Assembly: GCA_027038775.1 (NCBI GenBank)
Contig: JALWGP010000204.1
Span: 1 to 11,235 of the forward strand
DNA: 11,235 nt
Reading direction: 5' to 3'
DNA from: Sedimenticola sp.
GTDB taxonomy: Bacteria; Pseudomonadota; Gammaproteobacteria; Chromatiales; Chromatiaceae
The translations under genes and the position numbers were made by a program. The notes under the pieces were generated by a model, which did not search any database, was not told the origin of the DNA, and saw nothing but the letters and a program-made list of their open reading frames with translations. Every line of letters starts with the position of its first letter. The first letter of the stretch is position 1. This document shows positions 1 to 7,716 of the stretch, in pieces.

Positions 1-1
1 C

Positions 2-604
2 GTGAGCCACAAGCACAACGACCGTGACATTGCCGTGACCCTGCTGCTGGACCTCTCCGAGTCCCTCAGCCAGACGGTGGGCTCGGGCGGCCAGACCATC
101 CTGCAGCTGGAGCAGGAGGCGGTGTCCCTGCGCCCCGCGCCAAGTGAGCAGCTGGGAGACCGCCTCTCCATCGCCGGCTTCCACTCCAACACCCGCCACG
201 AGGTGCGCTACTACCACATCAAGGGCTTCAATGAGCGCTTCAACCTGGATGTGAAGGCCCGCCTGGCCGCCATGGGCGCCGGCTGGTCCACCCGCATGGG
301 CGCCGCCATGCGCCACGCCGGCCACTACCTGGCCCACCAGAAGGCCGACAAAAAGCTGCTGCTGGTGCTCACCGACGGTGAGCCTTCCGACGTGGATGTG
401 CGTGACGAGCGCCATCTCATCGAGGACGCGCGCATGGCGGTGCGCGAGCTGGAATCGGAGGGGATCTACAGCTATTGCATCAACCTGGACCCCGGCGGCG
501 ACGCCTACGTAAAGGACATCTTTGGCAGCCACTACTCCATCATCGACAACATCGAGCTCCTGCCGGAGAAGCTGCCGAAGCTCTTCCTCGCACTGACCAA
601 GTAG
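2..604 (+). CDS. cbbO: CbbO-like RuBisCO activation protein, C-terminal vWA domain (5' truncated)
   Basis: This is the C-terminal end of a CbbO/NorD-family protein. CbbO works with the MoxR-type AAA+ ATPase CbbQ to remodel and activate RuBisCO in the cytoplasm. The 200 visible codons form a von Willebrand factor A domain. The metal-ion-dependent adhesion site is complete: DLSES at visible residues 17-21, a Thr at 97 (STRMGAA) and TDGEP at 124-128. The end, with LPEKLP and LFLALTK, is typical of the family. The frame is open to the left edge, so the GTG at base 2 is probably an internal valine and most of the protein (usually 700 or more residues) is missing. I favour CbbO over the nitric-oxide-reductase activator NorD because of the DLSES, STRMGAAMRHAG and DGEPSDVDVRD stretches. 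That choice rests on recalled family patterns. Finding cbbQ or cbbLS further left would settle it. Confidence 0.75.
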   Translation: MSHKHNDRDIAVTLLLDLSESLSQTVGSGGQTILQLEQEAVSLRPAPSEQLGDRLSIAGFHSNTRHEVRYYHIKGFNERFNLDVKARLAAMGAGWSTRMGAAMRHAGHYLAHQKADKKLLLVLTDGEPSDVDVRDERHLIEDARMAVRELESEGIYSYCINLDPGGDAYVKDIFGSHYSIIDNIELLPEKLPKLFLALTK

Positions 605-635
605 GGGACGGTGGTTTTCCGTGGCGCCGGTAACT

Positions 636-668
636 GGTAGGCTTGGGCCTACCCGCATCAAGGAGGAG
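636..668 (+). promoter_or_regulatory. Hairpin and strong ribosome binding site ahead of the response regulator
   Basis: A perfect 7-base stem, GGTAGGC (636-642) with GCCTACC (647-653) around a TTGG loop, lies in the short gap after the cbbO-like gene. It has no T-run, so it is not a standard intrinsic terminator. It is followed by AAGGAGGAG (660-668), a strong Shine-Dalgarno sequence 4 bases ahead of the ATG at 673, which decides the start of the next gene. Confidence 0.5.
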
Positions 669-672
669 TTGG

Positions 673-1161
673 ATGGGACCTTTCAGCCTGAAGAACCTGT
701 TCCGGCGCGAAGGCCGGCGCGTGGAGATCATGCGCGACCGGCGCAGGAACCTGAGACACCGGCCCGACCCGGGCAGCAAGATCCTGGTGGTGGACGATTC
801 GCGCACCGTGCGCCACTCGGTGAAGCGCATGCTGCAGCAGGGTGGCTTCCAGGTGCTGGAGGCGGCCGACGGCGCGCAGGGGGTGGAGCTGGCGAAGCGG
901 GAACGGCCACGGCTGATCCTCATGGACATCGTGATGCCCGAGGTGAACGGCTTCCAGGCCACACGCCGCATTCGCCGCACCGAGGAGACCGCCTCCATTC
1001 CCATTGTCATCATGAGCGGCGACCGCGAGGCCACGCACCGCTTCTGGGGCACGCGCATCGGCGCCAACGATTTCATGGGCAAACCCTTCCAGCGTTTCGA
1101 CCTTTACCGCAGGGTGGAGAAAATTCTCTACGACAACGAGATCTCGCCGCCCGGAACCTGA
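673..1161 (+). CDS. Stand-alone response regulator receiver protein, PilH-like
   Basis: This is a 162-residue single-domain receiver of a two-component or chemosensory phosphorelay. Receiver hallmarks are present: the acidic pair D41-D42 (VVDDS), the phospho-acceptor D85 (LMDIVMPEVNGF), S115 in the Thr/Ser switch position (IMSGD) and K137 (GKPF). The WGTR..GA stretch before the lysine resembles PilH of the type IV pilus Chp system. There is no output domain, so signalling is presumably by protein contact. The first 35 residues are an unusual basic tail with ten Arg and one Lys. I chose ATG 673 over the upstream TTG at 643 because the strong Shine-Dalgarno at 660-668 serves it. The gene lies 68 bases after the cbbO-like gene with no obvious terminator between, so co-transcription is possible. 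No partner histidine kinase is visible. Confidence 0.85.
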   Translation: MGPFSLKNLFRREGRRVEIMRDRRRNLRHRPDPGSKILVVDDSRTVRHSVKRMLQQGGFQVLEAADGAQGVELAKRERPRLILMDIVMPEVNGFQATRRIRRTEETASIPIVIMSGDREATHRFWGTRIGANDFMGKPFQRFDLYRRVEKILYDNEISPPGT

Positions 1162-1250
1162 CACGCCGATGGTCCGGGATCCGGGGTGGACGCCGCTGGC
1201 GCGGCAGGCTCCGGAGGCCCGGGGTTCGGGAATTCTTCCCGCGGATCCGG

Positions 1251-1297
1251 CATAATAAAAGCTTTTTTCGGACCGGCCTCTGCCGGATGGATGAACC
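1251..1297 (+). promoter_or_regulatory. Possible purE promoter and leader
   Basis: An AT-rich island stands out in this GC-rich gap. It contains CATAAT at 1251-1256 (5 of 6 to the -10 consensus) and the palindrome AAAAGCTTTT at 1257-1266. I see no good -35 at a normal spacing and no PurR-type box. A small stem, CCGGC (1273-1277) with GCCGG (1282-1286), lies just before a weak ribosome site (GGATGG, 1285-1290) and ATG 1298. Farther up, CGGGAA (1227-1232) and TTCCCG (1236-1241) can pair, but no T-run follows them directly. The 136-base gap 1162-1297 holds nothing else I can identify. Confidence 0.3.
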
Positions 1298-1788
<491 letters not shown>

Positions 1789-1792
<4 letters not shown>

Positions 1793-2892
1793 AGGTAGGC
1801 ATTCTCGGAGGTGGCCAGCTGGCGCGCATGCTGACGCTGGCCGGATATCCGCTGGGCCTGGACTTCGTCGTGCTCGAGCCGGCAACGGACGCCTGCGCCG
1901 CGCCGCTCGCCACCGCCATCCACGCGGACTACGGTAACGGGGCGGCGCTGGAACGGCTGTCGAAATCGGTGGACCTGGTCACCTACGAGTTCGAGAACGT
2001 GCCCGCCGAGGCGGTGGCCCGGCTCGAGCGGGAGTCCCGTGTCTATCCGCCGCCCGCCGCGCTGGCGACGGCCAGGGACCGGTTGCCGGAGAAGCGCCTG
2101 TTCCGGGAGCTGGAGATCGAGACGGCGCCTTTCGCGGCGGTGGACGACGAAACCGGCCTGGCCTCGGCGGTGGCCGAGGTGGGGCTGCCGGCCATCCTCA
2201 AGACCCGCACCCTGGGGTACGACGGCAAGGGACAGGTGGTGCTGCGGCCGGGCGACGATCCCCTCGCGGCCTGGGACCGACTGGGACGGGTGCCCGCCAT
2301 CCTGGAAGGGTTCGTCGCCTTTCAGCGGGAGGTCTCCCTGGTCTGCGTGCGGGGGCGGGATGGCGCCGTCGCCTTCTATCCCCTGTCGGAGAACGTCCAC
2401 CGCGAGGGGATCCTGCGGCTCTCCCGCAGCCTGGCGGACGATCCCCTGCAGCCGCAGGCCGAGGAGTATGCGCGGCGCATCCTGGAGCGGCTCGAGTACG
2501 TCGGCGTGCTCGCCATCGAATTTTTCCAGGTGGGTGACCGGCTGCTCGCCAACGAGATGGCGCCCCGGGTGCACAATTCGGGCCACTGGACCATCGAGGG
2601 CGCGGTCACCAGCCAGTTCGAAAACCACCTGCGGGCCATTACCGGACTGCCGCTGGGGGACACGGCCGCCACCGGCCACGCGGCCATGGTCAATCTCATC
2701 GGCGAACTCCCGGAGATTTCCGCCGTGCTGGCCGTTGCCGGCGCGCACCTGCACCTCTACGGCAAGGCGCCCAGGCCCGGGCGCAAGATCGGCCACGTGA
2801 CCCTGGTGGAGCGCGATCCCGGCGTGCTCGGTGAGAAGCTGGCGGAGCTCACGCGGCTGGTTCCCGGCGCGAGCGGAGGCGTCGCTTCATGA
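1789..2892 (+). CDS. purK: N5-carboxyaminoimidazole ribonucleotide synthase (PurK)
   Basis: PurK is an ATP-grasp enzyme that uses ATP and bicarbonate to carboxylate aminoimidazole ribonucleotide to N5-CAIR, the substrate of PurE. The 367 residues match the family length. Visible signatures are the N-terminal [11 protein letters not shown] (4-14), YEFENVP (66-72), the ATP-binding [13 protein letters not shown] (137-149), and the metal/ATP-binding [18 protein letters not shown] (255-272). A C-terminal [10 protein letters not shown] stretch follows. ATG 1789 overlaps the purE stop by ATGA and matches the known N-terminus; a longer reading from GTG 1732 would add 19 non-family residues. The stop again overlaps the next gene's start by ATGA, so the exchanger gene downstream is probably in the same transcript. 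Confidence 0.97.
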
Positions 2893-3869
2893 TCGCCTAC
2901 CTCGCTGCGCTGGCCGGTGGCCTGGCGCTGCTCGCCTGGAGCGCGGACCGTTTCGTGGAGGGGGCGGCGGGCCTGGCGCGCGCCATGGGGGTTTCCAGCC
3001 TGATCATCGGTCTCACCATCGTCGCTTTCGGCACCTCGGCGCCCGAGATGTTGGTCTCCGCCGTCGCCGCCTGGCAGGGCAACAGTGGCATCGCCATCGG
3101 CAATGCCATCGGTTCCAACATCGCCAACATGGCGCTGGTACTCGGGGTGACCGCCCTCATCGCGCCACTGAGCGTTCATTCCAGCACCCTCAACCGCGAG
3201 TTTCCGCTCATGCTCGCGGTGATGGTGGCGGTGATGGCGCTGCTCTGGAACGGCACCCTGGGGCGGGTGGACGGTGTGATCCTGCTCGCCGGTATGAGCG
3301 GCCTGGTGCTCTGGACCATCCACCTGGCTCGCACCTCGGCGGCGGACGATCCGTTGGCCGCCGAATACAGCGAGGAGATCCCCAAGGCCATGCCCAAGGG
3401 GCGGGCCTGGCTGCTGTTGGTCTCGGGCCTGCTGCTGTTGCTGCTCAGTTCCAAGGTGCTGGTGTGGGGTGCCGTGGGCGTGGCTCACACCTTCGGCGTC
3501 AGCGACCTGGTGATCGGCCTCACCGTCATCGCCGTGGGTACCTCCCTGCCGGAGCTGGCGGCCTCCATCATGGCGGCCCGCAAGGGCGAGCACGACATCG
3601 CCGTGGGCAACGTGGTGGGTTCCAACCTGTTCAACATCCTGGCGGTGCTGGGCATTGCCGGTGCCATCGGGCCCGGTCCCGTGGAGCGCCTGGTACTGGT
3701 GCGGGACTTTCCGTTGATGCTGGGGCTTTCGGTGGTGCTGTACCTGATGGCGCGTGGTTTCAACCGGGGAGGCGAGGGAACCATCCAGCGCTGGGCCGGC
3801 CTGGTTCTGGTGACCACCTTCCTGGCCTACCAGCTGGGCCTCTTTTATGCCATGGTCACCGCGGTTTGA
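2889..3869 (+). CDS. Sodium/calcium exchanger family (CaCA, YrbG-like) inner-membrane antiporter
   Basis: This 326-residue polytopic inner-membrane protein belongs to the Ca2+/cation antiporter superfamily and probably exports Ca2+ in exchange for Na+ or H+. The diagnostic inverted alpha-repeats are clear. Alpha-1 has GTSAPE (48-53) and GNAIGSNIAN (71-80). Alpha-2 has GTSLPE (217-222) and GNVVGSNLFN (240-249). E53 and E222 match the ion-binding glutamates of the family. About ten hydrophobic segments are visible, with a polar loop at roughly 150-170 between the two halves. The start overlaps the purK stop (ATGA), and CGGAGG at 2874-2879 inside purK is a fitting ribosome site. It is related to E. 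coli YrbG. The ion transported cannot be fixed from sequence, and the link to purine genes is probably only operon packing. Confidence 0.9.
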   Translation: MIAYLAALAGGLALLAWSADRFVEGAAGLARAMGVSSLIIGLTIVAFGTSAPEMLVSAVAAWQGNSGIAIGNAIGSNIANMALVLGVTALIAPLSVHSSTLNREFPLMLAVMVAVMALLWNGTLGRVDGVILLAGMSGLVLWTIHLARTSAADDPLAAEYSEEIPKAMPKGRAWLLLVSGLLLLLLSSKVLVWGAVGVAHTFGVSDLVIGLTVIAVGTSLPELAASIMAARKGEHDIAVGNVVGSNLFNILAVLGIAGAIGPGPVERLVLVRDFPLMLGLSVVLYLMARGFNRGGEGTIQRWAGLVLVTTFLAYQLGLFYAMVTAV

Positions 3870-3917
3870 AAGGGTGGGGCCGGCCCGGGAACGAGACTTC
3901 AGGCACGAGGATCCGTC

Positions 3918-4427
3918 ATGAGAAAAGTGGAACATGCCCTGGAACGCTTCATGTTCAACAGCCGCTGGCTGCTGGTACCCATCTACGTGGGCCTGGTGCT
4001 CACCATCGGCTTGCTGCTGGTGAAGTTCTACAAGGAGTTCGCCCACCTGGTGCCCGAGGTGCTCTACGGCGAGGGCGGCACCGCCACCGTGGTGGGCGTG
4101 CTCTCGCTCATCGACGTGGCGCTGGTGGCCAACCTGCTGCTGATCATCATCTTCGCCGGCTACGAGAACTTCGTCTCGCGCATTGACGTCACCGAGGACC
4201 ACGAGAAGCCCTCGTGGATGGGTACAGTGGACTTCAGCGACCTCAAGATCAAACTCATCGGTTCCATCGTGGCCATCTCCGGTATCGAGCTGCTGCGGCT
4301 CTTCGTCAGGGTGGGCGAGGTGAACCAGGATGAACTGATGTGGAAGGTGATCATCCATGTCACCCTGGTGGTATCTGGTGTACTCTTTGCCACCATGGAC
4401 CGCATCGGCGGCAAACATCATCACTGA
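3918..4427 (+). CDS. yqhA: YqhA-family (TIGR00645/UPF0114) inner-membrane protein
   Basis: This is a small membrane protein of 169 residues with no established biochemical role. It aligns along its whole length with E. coli YqhA. Shared stretches include the SRWLL near the start, SLIDVALVANLL, FAGYENFVS (roughly residues 80-88), a charged cytoplasmic-type loop, SIVAISGIELLR, and LMWKVIIH near the end. Four hydrophobic segments lie at about residues 17-37, 57-80, 112-128 and 139-157. The C-terminus ends in three histidines, as E. coli YqhA also ends His-rich. GAGG at 3907-3910 serves ATG 3918. Only 17 bases separate its stop from pycA, with no room for a separate promoter, so co-transcription with the pyruvate carboxylase genes is likely. 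That position invites, but does not prove, a role linked to this pathway. Confidence 0.9.
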   Translation: MRKVEHALERFMFNSRWLLVPIYVGLVLTIGLLLVKFYKEFAHLVPEVLYGEGGTATVVGVLSLIDVALVANLLLIIIFAGYENFVSRIDVTEDHEKPSWMGTVDFSDLKIKLIGSIVAISGIELLRLFVRVGEVNQDELMWKVIIHVTLVVSGVLFATMDRIGGKHHH

Positions 4428-4444
4428 GTGACGGGTCTAGTTCC

Positions 4445-5863
4445 ATGTTTCGCAAGATTCTCATCGCCAACCGGGGGGAAATCGCAGTGCGCATCATCCG
4501 CGCCTGCGCAGAAATGGGCATCCGCTCGGTGGCCATCTACACCGAGGCGGACCGCTACAGCCTGCACGTGAAGAAGGCCAACGAGGCCTATTCCATTGGC
4601 GAGGATCCGGTGGCCGGCTATCTCAACATCCACCGCATCGTGAATCTTGCCCTCCAGGCCGGTTGCGACGCCGTCCATCCTGGCTACGGTTTTCTTTCAG
4701 AGAATGCCGAATTTGCCGCCGCCTGCGAGCGGCGCGGCCTCACCTTCATCGGCCCCAGCGCCGAGGTGATCCGCCGCATGGGGGACAAGACCGAGGCGCG
4801 CAAGGCGATGATCCGTGCCGGGGTGCCCGTGACGCCCGGTACCGAGGAAAACCTGCAGAGCCTCGAGGAGGCGCTGGAGATCGCGGAGGAGATCGGTTAC
4901 CCGGTAATGCTCAAGGCCACCTCGGGCGGGGGCGGCCGGGGCATCCGGCGCTGCGATTCACCCGAGGACTTGAAGAAGAACTACGAACGGGTGATCTCCG
5001 AGGCTACCGCCGCCTTCGGTCGTGCCGAAGTTTTCCTGGAAAAGGCCATCGTCAATCCGCGCCATATCGAGGTGCAGGTGCTGGCCGACAGCCACGGCAA
5101 CTGCATTCACCTCTACGAGCGCGACTGTTCCATCCAGCGGCGAAACCAGAAGCTCATCGAGATCGCCCCCTCGCCCCAGCTCGACGAGGGGCAGCGACAG
5201 TACCTGGGCGGGCTCTCGGTGATCGCCGCCAAGGCGGTGAATTACACCAGTGCGGGTACCGTGGAGTTCCTCATGGACGAAAACGGCCGTTTCTATTTCA
5301 TGGAGATGAACACGCGGGTGCAGGTGGAGCACACCATCACCGAGACCATCACCGGAGTGGACATCGTGGAAGAGCAGATCCGGGTGGCCGCCGGCCTCAA
5401 GCTGCGTTTCCGACAGCACGAGATCAACCGGCGCGGATTCGCCATCCAGTTCCGGGTCAATGCGGAGGATCCGCAGAACAACTTCCTGCCCAGCTTCGGC
5501 CGCATCACCCGCTACTATGCGCCGGGCGGGCCCGGCGTGCGCACCGACACGGCCATCTACACCGGCTACCAGATCCCGCCCTATTTCGATTCCATGATCG
5601 CCAAGGTGATCGTCTGGGCACTTACCTGGGAGGACGCCATCAACCGGGGTGAGCGGGCATTGCGCGACATGGAGGTGCACGGCATCCGCACCACCAAGCC
5701 TTACTACGAGAACATTCTTCGCCACCCGAAGTTCCGGGAGGCGGACTTCACCACCGCCTTCGTGGAGGAGCACCCGGAGCTGACGGAGTACACTCAGAAG
5801 CAGTGCAAGACCGACATCGCCGCCGCCATCGCCGTGGCCGTGGCGGCGCATGCGGGATTGTGA
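4445..5863 (+). CDS. pycA: Pyruvate carboxylase subunit A (biotin carboxylase)
   Basis: This 472-residue ATP-grasp biotin carboxylase uses ATP and bicarbonate to carboxylate the biotin carried on the partner encoded just downstream. The N-terminal IANRGEIAVRIIRA (7-20), HPGYGFLSEN (78-87) and the glycine loop ATSGGGGRGI (158-167) are intact. Equivalents of E. coli AccC catalytic residues are present: K115, K157, E274, E287, N289, R291, E295 and R337. The AccC His236 position is Asn here (N234, in RRNQK). The C-terminus (AAAIAVAVAAHAGL) fits PycA better than AccC. The adjacent pycB and the absence of accB make pyruvate carboxylase the better call than acetyl-CoA carboxylase, which has a very similar subunit. 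The chosen ATG 4445 begins the family-typical MFRKILIANRGE. Its ribosome site is weak, suggesting coupling to yqhA upstream. Confidence 0.9.
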   Translation: MFRKILIANRGEIAVRIIRACAEMGIRSVAIYTEADRYSLHVKKANEAYSIGEDPVAGYLNIHRIVNLALQAGCDAVHPGYGFLSENAEFAAACERRGLTFIGPSAEVIRRMGDKTEARKAMIRAGVPVTPGTEENLQSLEEALEIAEEIGYPVMLKATSGGGGRGIRRCDSPEDLKKNYERVISEATAAFGRAEVFLEKAIVNPRHIEVQVLADSHGNCIHLYERDCSIQRRNQKLIEIAPSPQLDEGQRQYLGGLSVIAAKAVNYTSAGTVEFLMDENGRFYFMEMNTRVQVEHTITETITGVDIVEEQIRVAAGLKLRFRQHEINRRGFAIQFRVNAEDPQNNFLPSFGRITRYYAPGGPGVRTDTAIYTGYQIPPYFDSMIAKVIVWALTWEDAINRGERALRDMEVHGIRTTKPYYENILRHPKFREADFTTAFVEEHPELTEYTQKQCKTDIAAAIAVAVAAHAGL

Positions 5864-5895
5864 TCCGCCCGAATTCCATCTGACAGGTATTCAAC

Positions 5896-7716
5896 ATGTC
5901 AAAGATCCAGATCACCGACGTCATCCTGCGCGACGCGCACCAGTCGCTCATCGCCACCCGCATGCGTACCGAGGACATGCTGCCGGTTTGCGACAAGCTG
6001 GACCAGGCCGGCTACTGGTCGCTGGAGTGCTGGGGTGGCGCCACCTACGACGCCTGCATCCGGTTCTTGAAGGAGGACCCCTGGGAACGGCTGCGCAAAC
6101 TGCGGGAGGCCCTGCCCAACACCCGCACGCAGATGCTGCTGCGCGGGCAGAACCTGCTCGGCTACCGTCACTACGCGGACGACGTGGTGCGCGCCTTCGT
6201 GCTGAAGGCGGCGGAGAACGGTATGGACGTCTTCCGCATCTTCGACGCGCTCAACGACATCCGCAATATGCGTACCGCCATCGAGGCGACCAAGGAGGCG
6301 GGCAAGCATGCCCAAGGCACCATCTGCTATACCGTGAGCCCGGTGCACACCATCGAGGGCTTCGTGGAACTGGCACGGGGGCTGGCTGACATGGGCTGCG
6401 ACAGCCTCTGCATCAAGGACATGGCCGGCCTGCTCACGCCTTACGCCACCGAGGCGCTGGTGAAGGCAATCAAGGCCGAGGTGGAGCTTCCGTTGCAGCT
6501 CCATTCCCACGCCACCGCGGGCCTGGCAGCCATGTGCCACCTGAAGGCCATCGAGGCGGGCGCCGACCGTGTGGATACCGCCATCTCTTCCTGGTCCGGT
6601 GGCACCAGCCATCCGCCCACTGAGTCCCTGGTGGCGGGTCTTCGTGGCACCGAGTACGACACCGGCATGGACCTGGAGCTGCTCCAGGAGATCGGCATGT
6701 ATTTCTACGAGGTGCGCAAGAAGTACCACCAGTTCGAGAGCGAGTTCACGGGAGTCGACACCCGGGTGCAGGTGAACCAGATCCCTGGCGGCATGATCTC
6801 CAACCTGGCCAACCAGCTGAAGGAGCAGAACGCCCTCGACCGCATGCAGGAGGTGATGGCGGAGATCCCCCGCGTGCGTGAGGATCTGGGCTACCCGCCG
6901 CTGGTGACGCCCACCTCGCAGATCGTGGGCACCCAGGCGGTGATCAACGTGCTCACCGGTGAGCGCTACTCCACCATCACCAACGAGGTGAAGATCTACC
7001 TCCAGGGCGGTTACGGCCGGGCGCCGGGTCCGGTGAACGAGGAGTTGCGGCGCAAGGCGGTGGGCGACCAGGAGATCATCGAGGGGCGTCCTGCCGACCT
7101 GCTGCCGCCGGAGCTGGACCAGCTGCGCGAGGAGATCGGCGAGCTGGCCGATTCCGACGAGGACGTGCTCACTTACGCCATGTTCCCGGAGATCGGGCGC
7201 CAGTTCCTGGAACAGCGCAGGGCAGGCACCCTGCAGCCGGAGCCGCTGGAGCCGCCGCCCGGCAACGGTCCGCAGGAGGCGGCGCCCACCGAGTTCAATA
7301 TCGTCCTCCACGGCGAGAGCTACCATATCAAGATCACCGGGGCCGGCCACAAGGGACAGCCGGAGCGCCACTTCTATCTCACCGTGGACGGGGTGCCCGA
7401 GGAGGTGCTGGTGGAGACCCTGGACGAGGTGGTGCTCACCGGTGGTGCCGAGGGCGCCGTGGGCAAGGCCATTGCCGGGCGCAGGCCCAAGCCCACGGAG
7501 GAGGGGCATGTCACCACCTCCATGCCGGGCAGTATCGTCGAGGTGCTGGTGCAGGAGGGGGACCAGATCGAGGCGGGCCAGCCGGTGCTGGTCACCGAGG
7601 CGATGAAGATGGAGACCGAGGTGCAGGCGCCCATTTCCGGTACCGTCACCGCCGTCTATGTGCAGAAGGGGGACGCGGTGAACCCCGACGAGGTGCTGGT
7701 TGAGATCAAGCCCTGA
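5896..7716 (+). CDS. pycB: Pyruvate carboxylase subunit B (carboxyltransferase plus biotin carrier; OadA-like)
   Basis: This 606-residue protein transfers the carboxyl group from biotin to pyruvate, giving oxaloacetate. The N-terminal TIM-barrel carboxyltransferase domain opens with TDVILRDAHQS (7-17). Metal ligands are visible: D13, the probably carbamylated K174 (CIKDMAGL), and H203 and H205 (LHSHATAG). A conserved PYC/OADA domain follows to about residue 460, then a Pro-rich linker near 446-465. The C-terminal biotinyl domain carries EAMKMET with the biotin-accepting K571 exactly 35 residues from the end, the canonical position. The same fold is the alpha subunit of Na+-pumping oxaloacetate decarboxylase. 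No oadB or oadG lies nearby, and the biotin carboxylase gene ends 32 bases upstream, so a two-subunit anaplerotic pyruvate carboxylase is the best reading. Confidence 0.9.
   Translation: MSKIQITDVILRDAHQSLIATRMRTEDMLPVCDKLDQAGYWSLECWGGATYDACIRFLKEDPWERLRKLREALPNTRTQMLLRGQNLLGYRHYADDVVRAFVLKAAENGMDVFRIFDALNDIRNMRTAIEATKEAGKHAQGTICYTVSPVHTIEGFVELARGLADMGCDSLCIKDMAGLLTPYATEALVKAIKAEVELPLQLHSHATAGLAAMCHLKAIEAGADRVDTAISSWSGGTSHPPTESLVAGLRGTEYDTGMDLELLQEIGMYFYEVRKKYHQFESEFTGVDTRVQVNQIPGGMISNLANQLKEQNALDRMQEVMAEIPRVREDLGYPPLVTPTSQIVGTQAVINVLTGERYSTITNEVKIYLQGGYGRAPGPVNEELRRKAVGDQEIIEGRPADLLPPELDQLREEIGELADSDEDVLTYAMFPEIGRQFLEQRRAGTLQPEPLEPPPGNGPQEAAPTEFNIVLHGESYHIKITGAGHKGQPERHFYLTVDGVPEEVLVETLDEVVLTGGAEGAVGKAIAGRRPKPTEEGHVTTSMPGSIVEVLVQEGDQIEAGQPVLVTEAMKMETEVQAPISGTVTAVYVQKGDAVNPDEVLVEIKP

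Noticed and set aside
2..604. NorD rather than CbbO
   Set aside because: The two families share this domain. The DLSES and DGEPSDVDVRD stretches fit CbbO better, but without the missing N-terminus the choice is not absolute.
643..672. Upstream TTG start for the response regulator
   Set aside because: It lies within the hairpin and lacks a ribosome site, whereas ATG 673 has a strong one at 660-668.
1227..1268. Intrinsic terminator between the receiver gene and purE
   Set aside because: The stem at 1227-1241 is 21 bases away from the T-run at 1263-1268, so the two do not form a standard terminator.
2757..4424. Minus-strand open frame (555 codons), His- and Gln-rich
   Set aside because: It is a shadow of the exchanger and yqhA genes. 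Its composition comes from reading hydrophobic codons backwards.
5896..7716. Na+-pumping oxaloacetate decarboxylase alpha subunit
   Set aside because: No membrane beta or gamma subunit genes are present, and a matching biotin carboxylase gene is immediately upstream.
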